Assembly (NCBI GenBank): GCA_029247315.1
Contig: JAQWLM010000035.1
Coordinates: 45,407-109,406, forward strand
Length of the DNA: 64,000 nt
Origin: AAA164-E04 sp014239995
GTDB lineage: Bacteria; Verrucomicrobiota; Verrucomicrobiia; Limisphaerales; AAA164-E04
Reading direction: 5' to 3'
How positions within the stretch are numbered: the first letter of the stretch is position 1; every line of letters begins with the position of its first letter. Below the pieces are notes generated by a model. It worked only from the letters and a program-made list of their open reading frames with translations, had not been told where the DNA came from and ran no database searches. Shown piece after piece: positions 1 through 8,190 of the stretch. The translations under genes were made by a program, and so were the position numbers.

Positions 1-512
1 TCAAAATCATACACAAGGTGGCTCACGACAAGGTAGAGCACGGCATCCAGGGCAATCACATCCATATGGGCCATTCCCCGTTCAAGACCATAGGATGACA
101 ATCGCTTCTCCAGGATGTCTGCATACTCCGAAGGAAGCGTGTCTTGCCCACCTGGACCTGAATCATATTTGACTCCAGCGATACATTGAAGATTGCGATC
201 CAGCATAGCGGCAAAATCAAACTCCATCACTTCCGCGGTGACCGAGTCCAGGTAGTCATCCATGAAATTTGAAGTCGGCTCTTCAAAGAAGCGTTTTGCC
301 TCGGGGATGGTTCCCAGGTCACTGGCAAAAAAGCCCAGCTCAAGACCCTTCCCTTCAAGGTCCAGAATAACCCACCCCACGTCACCGAGGAGGTTTTGCA
401 TTTCTATCCGGGAAAATCCATCCAGGATCGAACGCGAAACAAGGATGCCACACGAAAGCAGCACGATCGCGATGATCACTCCGAAATAACCTATTCGTGC
501 GTGTGCATGCAT
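1..512 (-). CDS. Membrane sensor protein, N-terminal part (CHASE4-like), cut by window start
   Basis: Open reading frame from an ATG at 512 that runs off the left edge without a stop, so only about 170 N-terminal residues are visible. It begins with a hydrophobic segment (residues ~6-26, GYFGVIIAIVLLSCGILVSR) followed by an extracytoplasmic region containing a GDVGWVILD stretch, a run of dispersed acidic residues and a VKYDSG turn. This arrangement resembles the CHASE4-type periplasmic sensory domain found at the N-terminus of histidine kinases and diguanylate cyclases. The output domain lies outside the window, so the enzyme class cannot be stated. The CHASE4 assignment is by pattern only and is tentative; the membrane anchor plus outer domain layout is clear. 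Confidence 0.55.
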   Translation of the reverse strand, partial: MHAHARIGYFGVIIAIVLLSCGILVSRSILDGFSRIEMQNLLGDVGWVILDLEGKGLELGFFASDLGTIPEAKRFFEEPTSNFMDDYLDSVTAEVMEFDFAAMLDRNLQCIAGVKYDSGPGGQDTLPSEYADILEKRLSSYGLERGMAHMDVIALDAVLYLVVSHLVYDF

Positions 513-526
513 TCTCTTATATGGGG

Positions 527-985
527 TTAGCCCTTGGCCACGTGTCCAGGGAAAGCAGCCAAGGCACACAAAACATCGAGATCAAAAGACCCCTCGATGA
601 GGAATTGAATATCATCACTGTCTCCCCTGGCGTCACTCGCGAGAATAGGAAACCGCTGCCCATCCACCTCCACCACCTTGTATACCAGGCGCGGAAGGGA
701 GTCTGGATCCAGTGGGTGGCTTTTCCGAGCGTATTCATCCCAGTTGGAAAAGCCGTCGTGATCAAAATCATCGTTCATATGCCGGATCCGATACAAAGGC
801 GCCCAATCAGCATAACGCCGAACCACCATGGATTCGATCCATGCAAGATGCGGGTTGATATTGGTGTAGACACCGTAAGCACCTTCGGAGGCACATCCAA
901 GATCAGAACCTGCGGAAACCACGTCAATCATGCGCCAAACCTCATTCCTGACATCTCTTCCCATCAAGGGCTCGCCGCGCAGCGG
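527..985 (-). pseudogene. C-terminal remnant of a trypsin-like protease
   Basis: The frame is open from a stop at 986-988 to 527. It contains GSDLGCASEGAYGVYTN and HLAWIES, which match closely the last part of the trypsin fold in the intact protease at 4935-6068 (GSYLGCASPNAYGIYT, LDWIA). The catalytic His, Asp and Ser regions are missing: just upstream only RGEPLM is left where GDSGGPLV should be. After the fold remnant there is a Ca-binding-like loop (DDFDHDGFSNWDEY) and a short beta-rich tail (YKVVEVDG, IQFLIEGSFDL). Neither an ATG start nor a signal peptide is present apart from internal TTG/ATG codons. Most likely a decayed paralogue cut by rearrangement; expression as a small protein is possible but unlikely. 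Confidence 0.7.
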
Positions 986-1046
986 TTATGTGAGGGAGTC
1001 GTCAGTTGATCATGTAGTTGGTCGAGAGAAAGATATTTACCATAGC

Positions 1047-2138
1047 TCAGGGTGCCAGCAAGGATTGGATTCGATCAGAAACAATCTCTGCCACAAGTGT
1101 GGATCCCTTTGAGGTGAGGTGGACTTCGTCGTAAATATATATTTTGTCTTTCGGGATTTGCTTGGCTAAATCGATAACAGGAGTATTTGTTTGGCGTCCA
1201 ACCAGTCGAGTGGTCTTGTTTAGAAGCACATAAGCGCTGTGGTAATCCTTGTATGAGATCGGCTGCATTCCAGATTTCCATTTACTGGCAATAAAAGGAT
1301 CTGGATTTGTTTGGAATCGATTGGCTTGGGTCATCAAGACGGGCTTGACATTAAGATGCCTGCTCATCGAAATGAAAATCTTCAAGTTGGCCGCATATAA
1401 GGCAACCACATTTTCGAGGTCGACTTTGATTGGCTTGGTTTTTTCCTTGTCGAATTCATTTCCGAGACTGCTTGTTGAAGAAAAAACGTGGCGAAGACGG
1501 CGGTAGAGGTAAGGAAGGGTGGATTTTAAAACCCCCTTTGCGTGGAACCAGAGTGTTGGGGCTGGACTGGCTTTGATAAGTTCTCGTGAAGCGTGGCGAT
1601 CCCAGTAGTCTTTTTTGTAAACAAGCATGGTCAGATCGTTGATGTTGTGCATCATGACGGCAACATCAGGTTTTAGCTTCGCCGCTTTGTTAAACAAGAT
1701 GTCGATTGAATGTGCCGTGTTGTTTCCCCAGTGGCCCGCGTTGTATGTTTGGACGTGCAAGTTGTTTTTGTTCAATATGTCACCTATGCGAGCCGGAAAA
1801 CGGGCGTCTTCTTCGACATAACGGCACTCGGTGGTTGAGCCGCCTAAAAACACAATTTTGTATTGGGCGTCGGGGTACAATTGATCGCCGAGAATGAAGC
1901 CGTCGCGGTCAGTACGCACTCGATATGGCTTTATCACAATGTTGTCTGCATTGGCGATGGCGCTTGGAGTGGGTTGGACCATGGTATTGATCAATGGAGA
2001 TCTTTCGCGTAACGAAATGTGTCTGGGCCGATAGTCGTTGATTGGTTGATCGATGAATCGGAGAGCCAATTCGATTATTGGAAAACCTACGCAAATTATT
2101 GCGATAGAGACAGTCAGGCCAAGAACATGTTTTTTCAT
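1047..2138 (-). CDS. Membrane-anchored SGNH/GDSL-type hydrolase
   Basis: 363 residues with an N-terminal hydrophobic anchor (residues ~4-28) and an extracytoplasmic SGNH-hydrolase domain. Visible blocks are GGSTT (~99-103, nucleophile Ser ~101), NAGHWGNN (~133-140, Gly/Asn of the oxyanion hole), HNINDLT (~164-170) and the terminal DEVH (~337-340, catalytic Asp and His). Such anchored SGNH proteins typically add or remove acyl groups on cell-surface glycans. It is the last gene of a four-gene operon behind the carbamoyltransferase (2784), SxtJ (2362) and DUF5989 (2157) genes, with only 18 bp to the gene before it, so it probably acts on the same surface or secreted product. The substrate is unknown. 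Base composition is more AT-rich than the carbamoyltransferase gene. Confidence 0.8.
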   Translation of the reverse strand: MKKHVLGLTVSIAIICVGFPIIELALRFIDQPINDYRPRHISLRERSPLINTMVQPTPSAIANADNIVIKPYRVRTDRDGFILGDQLYPDAQYKIVFLGGSTTECRYVEEDARFPARIGDILNKNNLHVQTYNAGHWGNNTAHSIDILFNKAAKLKPDVAVMMHNINDLTMLVYKKDYWDRHASRELIKASPAPTLWFHAKGVLKSTLPYLYRRLRHVFSSTSSLGNEFDKEKTKPIKVDLENVVALYAANLKIFISMSRHLNVKPVLMTQANRFQTNPDPFIASKWKSGMQPISYKDYHSAYVLLNKTTRLVGRQTNTPVIDLAKQIPKDKIYIYDEVHLTSKGSTLVAEIVSDRIQSLLAP

Positions 2139-2156
2139 GTTTTTTTCGGCGAGCTA

Positions 2157-2351
2157 TTAAAAAAGAGTGTAGATAAAGGGAGCGGCCCCTGTACTGCCAA
2201 ATACGAGCAGTATGCCAAACAATCCCAGTACGATAAAGATAGGCAGAAGCCACCATTTTTTGTTGTGCAACAAAAAATCAATGAACTCTCGTACGATACT
2301 TGTCTGAGCCTTGCTGGCCTGTCGCTCGAAATCATTTTTTGAATCGTTCAT
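2157..2351 (-). CDS. DUF5989 small membrane protein
   Basis: 64 residues: a charged N-terminus (about 24 residues), an amphipathic stretch ending in LLHNKKWWLLP, then one strong transmembrane segment (IFIVLGLFGILLVFG) and a very short C-terminal tail. The KKWWLLPI motif and size are typical of the DUF5989 family, which is regularly encoded between SxtJ-like and carbamoyltransferase genes. The genomic position here (10 bp after SxtJ, 18 bp before the SGNH hydrolase) is the expected one. Biochemical function is unknown; a membrane adaptor for the carbamoyltransferase module is an inference from conserved neighbourhood. Confidence 0.8.
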   Translation of the reverse strand: MNDSKNDFERQASKAQTSIVREFIDFLLHNKKWWLLPIFIVLGLFGILLVFGSTGAAPFIYTLF

Positions 2352-2361
2352 GGTGATAATT

Positions 2362-2781
2362 TCAGTATTGCCTGAAGTATTGTTCAGAGTTATCCGGGGC
2401 TTTTCTAGGAATCCAGTAAGAATCGAACTGGCGGTTGAGTTTTCGCGTCATTGGATCCTTCCCGCAGAGCCGGAGACCAAGCCCGATGGGGGTAATGACG
2501 CCGAAGTAAATGGCTGCAAGCATCAGGAAGGACACCACCATGCCGATCGGCAGGGCCACGGCCATGAGCACAACGTAGAGGGGCCAAGCCACGCGGGGCT
2601 GAATCAAACCCAGTGCGCCAAAGATCACCGCTACGGCCCAGAATGGCGAGCACGCGAGGGCCGTCCACTCAATCCCGTAAAATAACCAGGTCCCGCCACC
2701 ACCGAAGAACAGCAAGCTCAGCGCCGCGAATTGCCGAAGCTGTCGGGCGCCTGGTTTCCAGTCGATTTCCATCAAGGCCAT
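2362..2781 (-). CDS. SxtJ-family membrane protein
   Basis: 139 residues with an N-terminal KPGARQLRQFA segment, three hydrophobic helices (roughly residues 15-37, 44-60 and 66-98) and a polar C-terminus (KDPMTRKLNRQFDSYWIPR). This is the layout of the SxtJ family, named from the saxitoxin cluster, where it accompanies the carbamoyltransferase SxtI. The gene starts 2 bp after the carbamoyltransferase stop, so the two are surely co-transcribed. It is assumed to help place the carbamoyltransferase or its product at the membrane; no catalytic motif is seen. Presence of the family does not imply toxin synthesis, because none of the other saxitoxin genes occurs here. Confidence 0.8.
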   Translation of the reverse strand: MALMEIDWKPGARQLRQFAALSLLFFGGGGTWLFYGIEWTALACSPFWAVAVIFGALGLIQPRVAWPLYVVLMAVALPIGMVVSFLMLAAIYFGVITPIGLGLRLCGKDPMTRKLNRQFDSYWIPRKAPDNSEQYFRQY

Positions 2782-2783
2782 AT

Positions 2784-4613
2784 TTAATCCAGTTGAAACT
2801 GTGCCAGGTAATCGTCCGCTTCGTGTTTTTTCGCGTCGGGCTGGTCCTTCTTGAGGAGGACAAAGTCCTCGAGAACTAGGACGTCCATGTTGGTGGCCAT
2901 AAAGCAGCGGTACGCGTGTTCTGGAGAGCAGACGATCGGCTCACCCCGGACGTTGAAGCTGGTGTTAATGACGACCGGGCAACCGGTCTTCTGCTCGAAG
3001 GCTTTGATCACACCGTGGTATCGCGGATGGCGGTCGGCGTCGACGGTCTGAACCCGTGCCGAGAAGTCGACGTGCGTGATCGCAGGGATCTCCGACCGGA
3101 TCGACTTGAGCTTGTCGAGACCTACCAGATCTTCATCTACCGTTTTGCGCCGATCGTTCCGGACCGGGGCGACCAGGAGCATATAGGGGCTGTCTTCATT
3201 CTCCCGCATCTCGAAGTAGTCATGCACCCGTTCGCGGAGGACCGAGGGAGCAAAAGGTCGAAAGGACTCTCGGAATTTGATCTTCAAGTTCATGACCGAC
3301 TGCATCTTTTCGCTGCGAGCGTCGCCGAGGATGCTGCGGCTTCCCAAAGCGCGGGGGCCAAACTCCATCCGCCCTTGCATCATACCCACCACGTTCTCCG
3401 TGGCGAGGAGTTCGGCGATACGGTCGCAGAGCAACGATTCGTCGGGGATGTGTTCGTATGTGGCACCCAGGTTTTCCAGGAAGCTCCGGATGTCTGATTC
3501 TGAGAACCGTGGGCCCAGCAGGGTACCGGTTTGGGCATCGGGTTGGATCACCTCACGTGGCTTGTCCAGTAGCTGATGCCAAATGAATTGAGCCACGCCC
3601 AGGGCACCCCCCGCGTCGCCAGCGGCGGGCTGGATCCAGACGTTCTCGAAGGGACCTTCGCGAAGAATCCGTCCGTTGCCCACGCAGTTGAGTGCAACGC
3701 CGCCGGCCAGACACAGGTTATTGAGGCAGGTCTGTTTGTGCAGATGCCTGGCGCAACGCAGCATCACCTCTTCGGTCACCTTTTGGATCGAGGCAGCCAA
3801 GTCCATCTCGCGCTGAGTAAGCTCGCCCTCGGCCGCACGAGGCGGTCCACCGAAAAGCTCATGGAACTTGCCGGAGGTCATGGTCAGCCCCTGGCAATAG
3901 TTGAAGTAAGACATATCAAGCCGAAATGAACCGTCATCCTTGAGATCGATCAGCTTGTCGAGAATCCCCTTCTCATACGTCGGCACACCGTAGGGGGCGA
4001 GCCCCATCAGCTTGTACTCGCCTGAGTTGACGCGGAAGCCGCAATAATAAGTGAAGGCGGAGTAGAGCAGACCCAGGGAGTGGGGGAAGTTGAGCGTGTG
4101 TGTGAGCTCGATCTTGTTTCTGCGGCCGATGCCCATGCTGGTGGTAGCCCACTCGCCCACGCCGTCGAGAGTGAGGAGGGCCGCCTCCTCGAAGGGCGAG
4201 GAGAAGAAGGCGCTAGCTGCGTGGGACTCGTGGTGCTCAGGAAAGACGATGCGTTTCTTGAATTGATTTTCAAGTCCAGACTTGATGACGCGAGGCAAGT
4301 GCAGTTTCTCCCGCATCCAGAGTGGCATGGCCATCATGAAGGATCGGAATCCTGCTGGAGCGTAAGCCAGGTAGGTTTCCAGCAGCCGTTCAAATTTGAG
4401 CAGGGGCTTGTCGTAGAAGCCCACGTAGTCGAGATCACTGGGTTTCAGGCGAGCCTCAGCAAGACAGAAATTGACAGCGTGTTTAGGGAAACGGTGGTCG
4501 TGTTTTTTTCTGGAAAATCGCTCTTCCTGGGCCGCGGCAACGATCTGACCGTCAACCAGGAGGGCAGCGGCAGAGTCGTGATAAAAAGCGGAGATACCAA
4601 GGATTTTAGCCAT
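2784..4613 (-). CDS. NodU/CmcH-family carbamoyltransferase
   Basis: 609 residues from the ATG at 4613 (MAKILGISAFYHDSAAALL); an upstream in-frame ATG exists but the conserved family start is this one. The N-terminal Kae1-like domain carries the metal-binding HHESHAASAFF motif (His ~127, 128, 131) and LTLDGVGEW. The C-terminal YrdC-like domain contains the EFGPRALGSRSIL motif that handles carbamoyl-adenylate. Length equals that of TobZ and NodU relatives (about 570-620). The enzyme makes carbamoyl-AMP from carbamoyl phosphate and ATP and passes the carbamoyl group to a hydroxyl on a sugar or secondary metabolite. It leads an operon with SxtJ, DUF5989 and an SGNH hydrolase, an arrangement that suggests decoration of a surface or exported glycan. 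The acceptor is unknown. Confidence 0.92.
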   Translation of the reverse strand: MAKILGISAFYHDSAAALLVDGQIVAAAQEERFSRKKHDHRFPKHAVNFCLAEARLKPSDLDYVGFYDKPLLKFERLLETYLAYAPAGFRSFMMAMPLWMREKLHLPRVIKSGLENQFKKRIVFPEHHESHAASAFFSSPFEEAALLTLDGVGEWATTSMGIGRRNKIELTHTLNFPHSLGLLYSAFTYYCGFRVNSGEYKLMGLAPYGVPTYEKGILDKLIDLKDDGSFRLDMSYFNYCQGLTMTSGKFHELFGGPPRAAEGELTQREMDLAASIQKVTEEVMLRCARHLHKQTCLNNLCLAGGVALNCVGNGRILREGPFENVWIQPAAGDAGGALGVAQFIWHQLLDKPREVIQPDAQTGTLLGPRFSESDIRSFLENLGATYEHIPDESLLCDRIAELLATENVVGMMQGRMEFGPRALGSRSILGDARSEKMQSVMNLKIKFRESFRPFAPSVLRERVHDYFEMRENEDSPYMLLVAPVRNDRRKTVDEDLVGLDKLKSIRSEIPAITHVDFSARVQTVDADRHPRYHGVIKAFEQKTGCPVVINTSFNVRGEPIVCSPEHAYRCFMATNMDVLVLEDFVLLKKDQPDAKKHEADDYLAQFQLD

Positions 4614-4934
4614 CAGTTCATGTAAATAGTATAGAGAAGTCGTCACGTGTAAATATTAGATTCCACCTATTTGTTCACCACTTGACTCCTGCCCGTGAAC
4701 CTGAAAACCGGGAAACGAGGCTGGAACAAAGGCATTGAAAATAATGAAGCAAGCGCTGCAAAGAAAACGGAATTCTCTCCATGCATCCAGCGCCGACTGA
4801 CTTGACAGGGCATCCACAAAGTTCGATAACAACATATGCATGCCTGGAAAGCTTGAACTGGATCCAACCTGCCATGGTTGACCCAGCTCAAGACTTCAGA
4901 TTGATTTCAAAGGGTTCGTTGATAGGAATATATC
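4614..4934. other. Intergenic region upstream of the carbamoyltransferase operon
   Basis: No gene is supported in these 321 bases. The region must hold the promoter of the leftward carbamoyltransferase operon and the transcript end of the protease gene. On the minus strand a TATACT sequence lies about 20 bases before the start at 4613 but has no well-spaced -35 partner. The core ACGTGTAAA at 4645-4653 resembles the palindromes found upstream of the protease gene at 6152-6204. Confidence 0.4.
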
Positions 4935-6068
4935 TTAGTCCCACCAAAAGAAACCACTACCATTCCACCAATGACCTTGGTCGGCCGTTTCAGTTTCTTC
5001 ACCCCAATCCATCGGCTCCTCTTCCCAGTCCCAGGCATCTTCACCCCAGTCCATCGGGTCCCCTTCCCAGTCCCAGGCGTCTTCACCCCAGTCCATCGGG
5101 TCTTCTTCCCAGTCCCAGGCGTCTTCATCTATTGCTTGAGAATCCTCGTCGAAGCCCGACCCAAGGCCATCCGCAGAATCATTGCTTTCGACTTGCAAAA
5201 GCTCGAGTTCACCCGCCATTCCTTGCGCAATCCAATCGAGAAAAAAGGACACGCGGGTGTATATCCCGTAGGCATTGGGAGAAGCACATCCCAGGTAGGA
5301 TCCAAAGCTGACAATCCCAGCCAGGACCAGACCGTCGTCATCCTGGTTACGGACAACCAGGGGCCCACCACTATCCCCGTTACACGAATCCTTGCCTCCA
5401 CCCGCGAATCCCGCAGGCAGCATATCAGGGGTCAGTTCCATGTCATAAGCACCCGTGGCGTTGGCTGTATCCAGGGAGACAATCGGGAGATCCACCTCTC
5501 GGAGTTCCGCTGAGGGAGTCCCGCCCTCCGAAGTCAATCCCCAACCGATCGTACGACTCATCGTATCGGGAGCAGCTAGCCTTTCATCGTCAATGAGTGG
5601 GAGAGGTTCCAGATCCACCACAGGCTCACTTAATTTGAGCAGAGCGATATCTGCATCCATCCCGTCGTTTTCCTCAAAGTAAGCTGAGTGGGTGATGATT
5701 TGCACCACACGGATACGGCGGAATGATTCACTGTCTCTCAGATCCCCAGCCCCGATCACCACATCAACACTCCCTGGCATCTCATACTCAACACAATGGG
5801 CGGCGGTCAGCACCCATGTTGGCGCGATCAATGTACCTCCACAGAATTGTGCGTCCATCAGATCGGTCGCGTCACCTGAGACCAATCCCACCATCCAGGG
5901 ATAAACAACAGGATCTGCCACGGTCCCACCCACTACCCGTAGACTGACCGCGCCTTGTTCCCTGGTAATTTGCGCCAAAGCATGCCATCCGGCAAAGGTG
6001 ACTCCGACAAGAATCGATGCCAGCAGTGCCAATCGACTCATCCGCTGTTGCATGTATTTTGTTTTCAT
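4935..6068 (-). CDS. Secreted trypsin-like serine protease with acidic Trp-rich repeat tail
   Basis: 377 residues. A signal peptide (residues ~1-33, ending near WHALAQ) precedes an S1 peptidase domain that starts at RVVGGTVADP (~44-53), the usual activation-type N-terminus. The full catalytic triad is visible: His91 in LTAAHC, Asp140 in DADIALL, Ser233 in CNGDSGGPLV. The domain ends near LDWIA (~281). The tail is unusual: three copies of a 14-residue unit EDAWDWExDPMDWG (315-356), then HWWNGSGFFWWD at the C-terminus. The tail is strongly acidic and rich in Trp, quite unlike the protease domain, and could act as a propeptide-like inhibitor, surface binder or sorting signal (inference). A decayed relative lies at 527-985. 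Palindromes upstream at 6152-6204 may be operators. Confidence 0.9.
   Translation of the reverse strand: MKTKYMQQRMSRLALLASILVGVTFAGWHALAQITREQGAVSLRVVGGTVADPVVYPWMVGLVSGDATDLMDAQFCGGTLIAPTWVLTAAHCVEYEMPGSVDVVIGAGDLRDSESFRRIRVVQIITHSAYFEENDGMDADIALLKLSEPVVDLEPLPLIDDERLAAPDTMSRTIGWGLTSEGGTPSAELREVDLPIVSLDTANATGAYDMELTPDMLPAGFAGGGKDSCNGDSGGPLVVRNQDDDGLVLAGIVSFGSYLGCASPNAYGIYTRVSFFLDWIAQGMAGELELLQVESNDSADGLGSGFDEDSQAIDEDAWDWEEDPMDWGEDAWDWEGDPMDWGEDAWDWEEEPMDWGEETETADQGHWWNGSGFFWWD
5001..5126 (-). repeat. Three 42-bp tandem repeats in the protease tail
   Basis: Three consecutive 42-bp units, nearly identical at DNA level, encode three 14-residue copies (EDAWDWEEDPMDWG, EDAWDWEGDPMDWG, EDAWDWEEEPMDWG). 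The close nucleotide identity, including third codon positions, points to recent unit duplication, so copy number may vary between strains. The repeats stay in frame with the protease. Confidence 0.9.
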
Positions 6069-6666
6069 TTGTTTTTATCTCACTGTTTCTTGTTTTGCAT
6101 CAACAACGCTGGAAACATCAATGAACCCGCTCCGAATTCCAACGATTCGAATGACGTGTAAACACGTCAAAAACCACACAGGTCACTTACACATAACGTG
6201 TTATATATTTACATAAAGAGGAATACGGCAACACATCGCAAATGGCAGGATCATTTCCACCACGCACATGGGCATCCCTGGATGTTGGATCTCAGACAAG
6301 GAAAGGAACCAGAAGCACCCACCACTTGCGCATGATCCCAGTAAGCAATATACAAGCGATCCATGCGGGCCTCATCGCAATAACCACATCATCAAGGGGG
6401 AGGTGTTATCATACGGTTCCAACCTTGCCTTTGGAGTGGATCAACCACGGCTGTGGTGAAACTTGCCTCTCTGATAGATGATGCTACCTTGTGGCAGTGA
6501 GGAAGTCTTGGTCGTGATTAAGCAAAATAAACCCAGGCGACCTCGTGTGCTAAAGAGGACCTGGATGAGGTATGCTCCTCAGACGTCGCTGCGGTCTGAT
6601 TCACGAAACCATGATCAAGCGTATTCCCAAGGATACCCTGAAACCCAATCTCGTGAAATTTGAAGC
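6069..6666. other. Intergenic region between divergent protease and TspO genes
   Basis: About 600 bases with no convincing gene; the short open frames here have no start context or recognisable product. The part next to the protease is AT-rich and holds two palindromes (6152-6169 and 6193-6204). Nothing else recognised. Confidence 0.5.
6152..6204. promoter_or_regulatory. Pair of related palindromes upstream of the protease gene
   Basis: The first is a perfect 8-2-8 inverted repeat, TGACGTGT-AA-ACACGTCA (6152-6169), 84 bp before the protease start. The second, ATAAC-GT-GTTAT (6193-6204), shares the ACGTGT core and sits 24 bp further upstream in an AT-rich stretch. Size and symmetry are those of sites for dimeric regulators. 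A matching half-site, ACGTGTAAA, is found at 4645-4653 in front of the carbamoyltransferase operon. The binding protein is unknown. Confidence 0.4.
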
Positions 6667-7161
6667 ATGACAAGATCCCTGGCGTGGTCCAAAGGTAGGT
6701 CTTGTCACTGGCTCGCGTTGCCAGGGTGGTTTCTGATTTGCTTTCTAGCGGCATCCTTGGGTGCTTTTTTTGGCCCGGGCGCATGGTATGAGTCGCTCGC
6801 GAAGCCTTTTTGGAATCCACCAGGCTGGATCTTTGGACCTGTCTGGGGCCTGCTATATACCTTGATGGCGGTGGCTGCCTGGCTGATATGGCGCGAAGGA
6901 GGCTGGCAGAAACAGCGTGGCCCCATCGGCATTTTCCTCTGGCAGCTTGCCCTGAACGCCTTGTGGTCGCCTCTCTTCTTTGGTCTGCAAATGCCCGGCA
7001 TTGCATGTGCGGAAATACTCCTCCTGTGGGGCATGATTGTCGCAACGATTCGAGTATTTTACCCGGTAAACCCGAGGGCTGCCATGTTGCTGGTGCCTTA
7101 CCTTGCATGGGTCAGTTTCGCCTCGATCCTGAATGGCACCCTCTGGTATTTGAACGCCTGA
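6667..7161 (+). CDS. tspO: TspO/MBR family membrane protein
   Basis: 164 residues forming five hydrophobic helices. Family hallmarks are visible: the W-Y-x-S-L-x-KPFWNPPGW segment (~40-56), the FGPVWGLLYTLMAVAAWLIW helix (~57-76), WQLALNALWSPLFFGL (~98-113), and a Trp/Tyr-rich final helix. TspO proteins bind tetrapyrroles and sterol-like ligands and are often linked to stress or light/oxygen responses. The N-terminus is about 15 residues longer than usual; an internal start is possible but no better-placed ATG is evident. The gene stands alone, divergent from the protease, and does not share an operon with a recognisable tetrapyrrole gene. Confidence 0.92.
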   Translation: MTRSLAWSKGRSCHWLALPGWFLICFLAASLGAFFGPGAWYESLAKPFWNPPGWIFGPVWGLLYTLMAVAAWLIWREGGWQKQRGPIGIFLWQLALNALWSPLFFGLQMPGIACAEILLLWGMIVATIRVFYPVNPRAAMLLVPYLAWVSFASILNGTLWYLNA

Positions 7162-7469
7162 TGTGTGCAACAAAAAACGATAGCTTCAGGAGCAAGATCA
7201 TCAATATCTCCCACCTGGAAAGTGAAGCAAACACCCGCAGGGAAAAGGAGGATTGAATCTGCTCCCTGCATACGCATGGTCAATACGGGAATGTAACCCT
7301 GTGATTGGATAATTCCTATTGAACGCATACGGGGACTTTCCGGCTTTCCTCGAAGATCTGGGGCAAACTGGCGTTCCTGATCTTATAAAACCAGGCAAAC
7401 CGATCCGCGCTTCAGGTCCTCACACCGTGGAACGGAGGTTGAAAATTCCAAGCGTCTCCAAGAGTGCGT
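7162..7469. other. Intergenic region between convergent tspO and the amidohydrolase remnant
   Basis: 308 bases with no supported gene. Short open frames have no family signature. No clear hairpin terminator for tspO was found. Confidence 0.4.
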
Positions 7470-8189
7470 TCAATCAAGAAAACGAGTCAGTAAATCTTCA
7501 AGAAGCCGACCCACACTCACGTATAGATTGGGTGGTTTGTCACCGGATTGCCGCAGCGATTGCAGATCTTTCCTGGAAATCCATTGCCCGGATTTAATCA
7601 CAGTCAAGGGGTGCTCCAGAGGGTTGGCTCGCACAAGCACGAGGTCAGCCATTTCACCCAACTCGATGGTGCCAAATTGATCTTGGATCCCGAGTGTATG
7701 CGCGGCATTGAAGGTTGCGGCTTTGAGCACTGTTGCTTCTGACAAACCTGCTTCAACCATCAATTGCATCTCACGATGCGTCGAGGTTCCTGGCGGCATG
7801 TAAAGCGTGCCCGCATCGGATCCAACAAGCAGTCGAACACCTTCATCGTCCAATACCTTGACGATGTGCATCAGGAAAGCCTCCTCTTTTTGATTCCAGT
7901 CTGACTGTTCCTCGGTAGCGTGGATCCACCGCTTCACCTCAAAAGCTTTGTTGATCCGTCGGTAAAGAGGGTTCAGTGTTTGCATGGGTAGATGATCGAC
8001 AAATGCCTGCTTGTGCAGACTGAGTTGGGTCAGATGATGAAAGGTCCCCAAGGTGGGAGTCACGACCGGGTCCAGTTCTTTTTTCCAACGCAGGTGCATG
8101 GGTAAACCTCGCATGTTTCGCACGGCCGCTCGGGCTGAAGCTATCCTCGCTGCATGTAAAAAAGGAGCGGGGACTTTCTGTGCCCCATC
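7470..8189 (-). pseudogene. Amidohydrolase, C-terminal remnant (imidazolonepropionase-like)
   Basis: About 240 residues matching the second half of a metal-dependent amidohydrolase of the imidazolonepropionase-like type: VTPTL, VRLLVGSDAGTLYMPPGTS (metal-ligand Asp), EMQLMVEAGLSEATVLKAAT, NAAHTLG, GTIELGEMADLVLVRANPL. The N-terminal part with the HxH zinc ligands and the start of the barrel is missing. Similarity ends where the stop codon of the exported EEP protein (8191) begins, so the 5' half has been replaced or deleted. The only upstream starts lie inside that neighbouring gene, in another frame. A functional hydrolase is not expected. Confidence 0.75.
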
Positions 8190-8190
8190 A

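Noticed and set aside
2157..4613. Saxitoxin-like biosynthesis because of SxtJ and carbamoyltransferase homologues
   Set aside because: No polyketide synthase-like or other sxt tailoring genes occur; these two families are widespread outside toxin clusters.
5001..5126. 42-bp regular repeats as a possible CRISPR or minisatellite
   Set aside because: The units are contiguous without spacers and keep the protease frame, encoding a 14-residue repeat.
4781..5311. Plus-strand open frame rich in Pro and Ser over the protease repeats
   Set aside because: It is an antisense shadow of the repetitive tail; no leader, no start context, and the opposite strand has a clear protease.
6242..6663. Short plus-strand open frames upstream of tspO
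   Set aside because: No ribosome site, family motif or compositional signal; overlapping frames look equally open.
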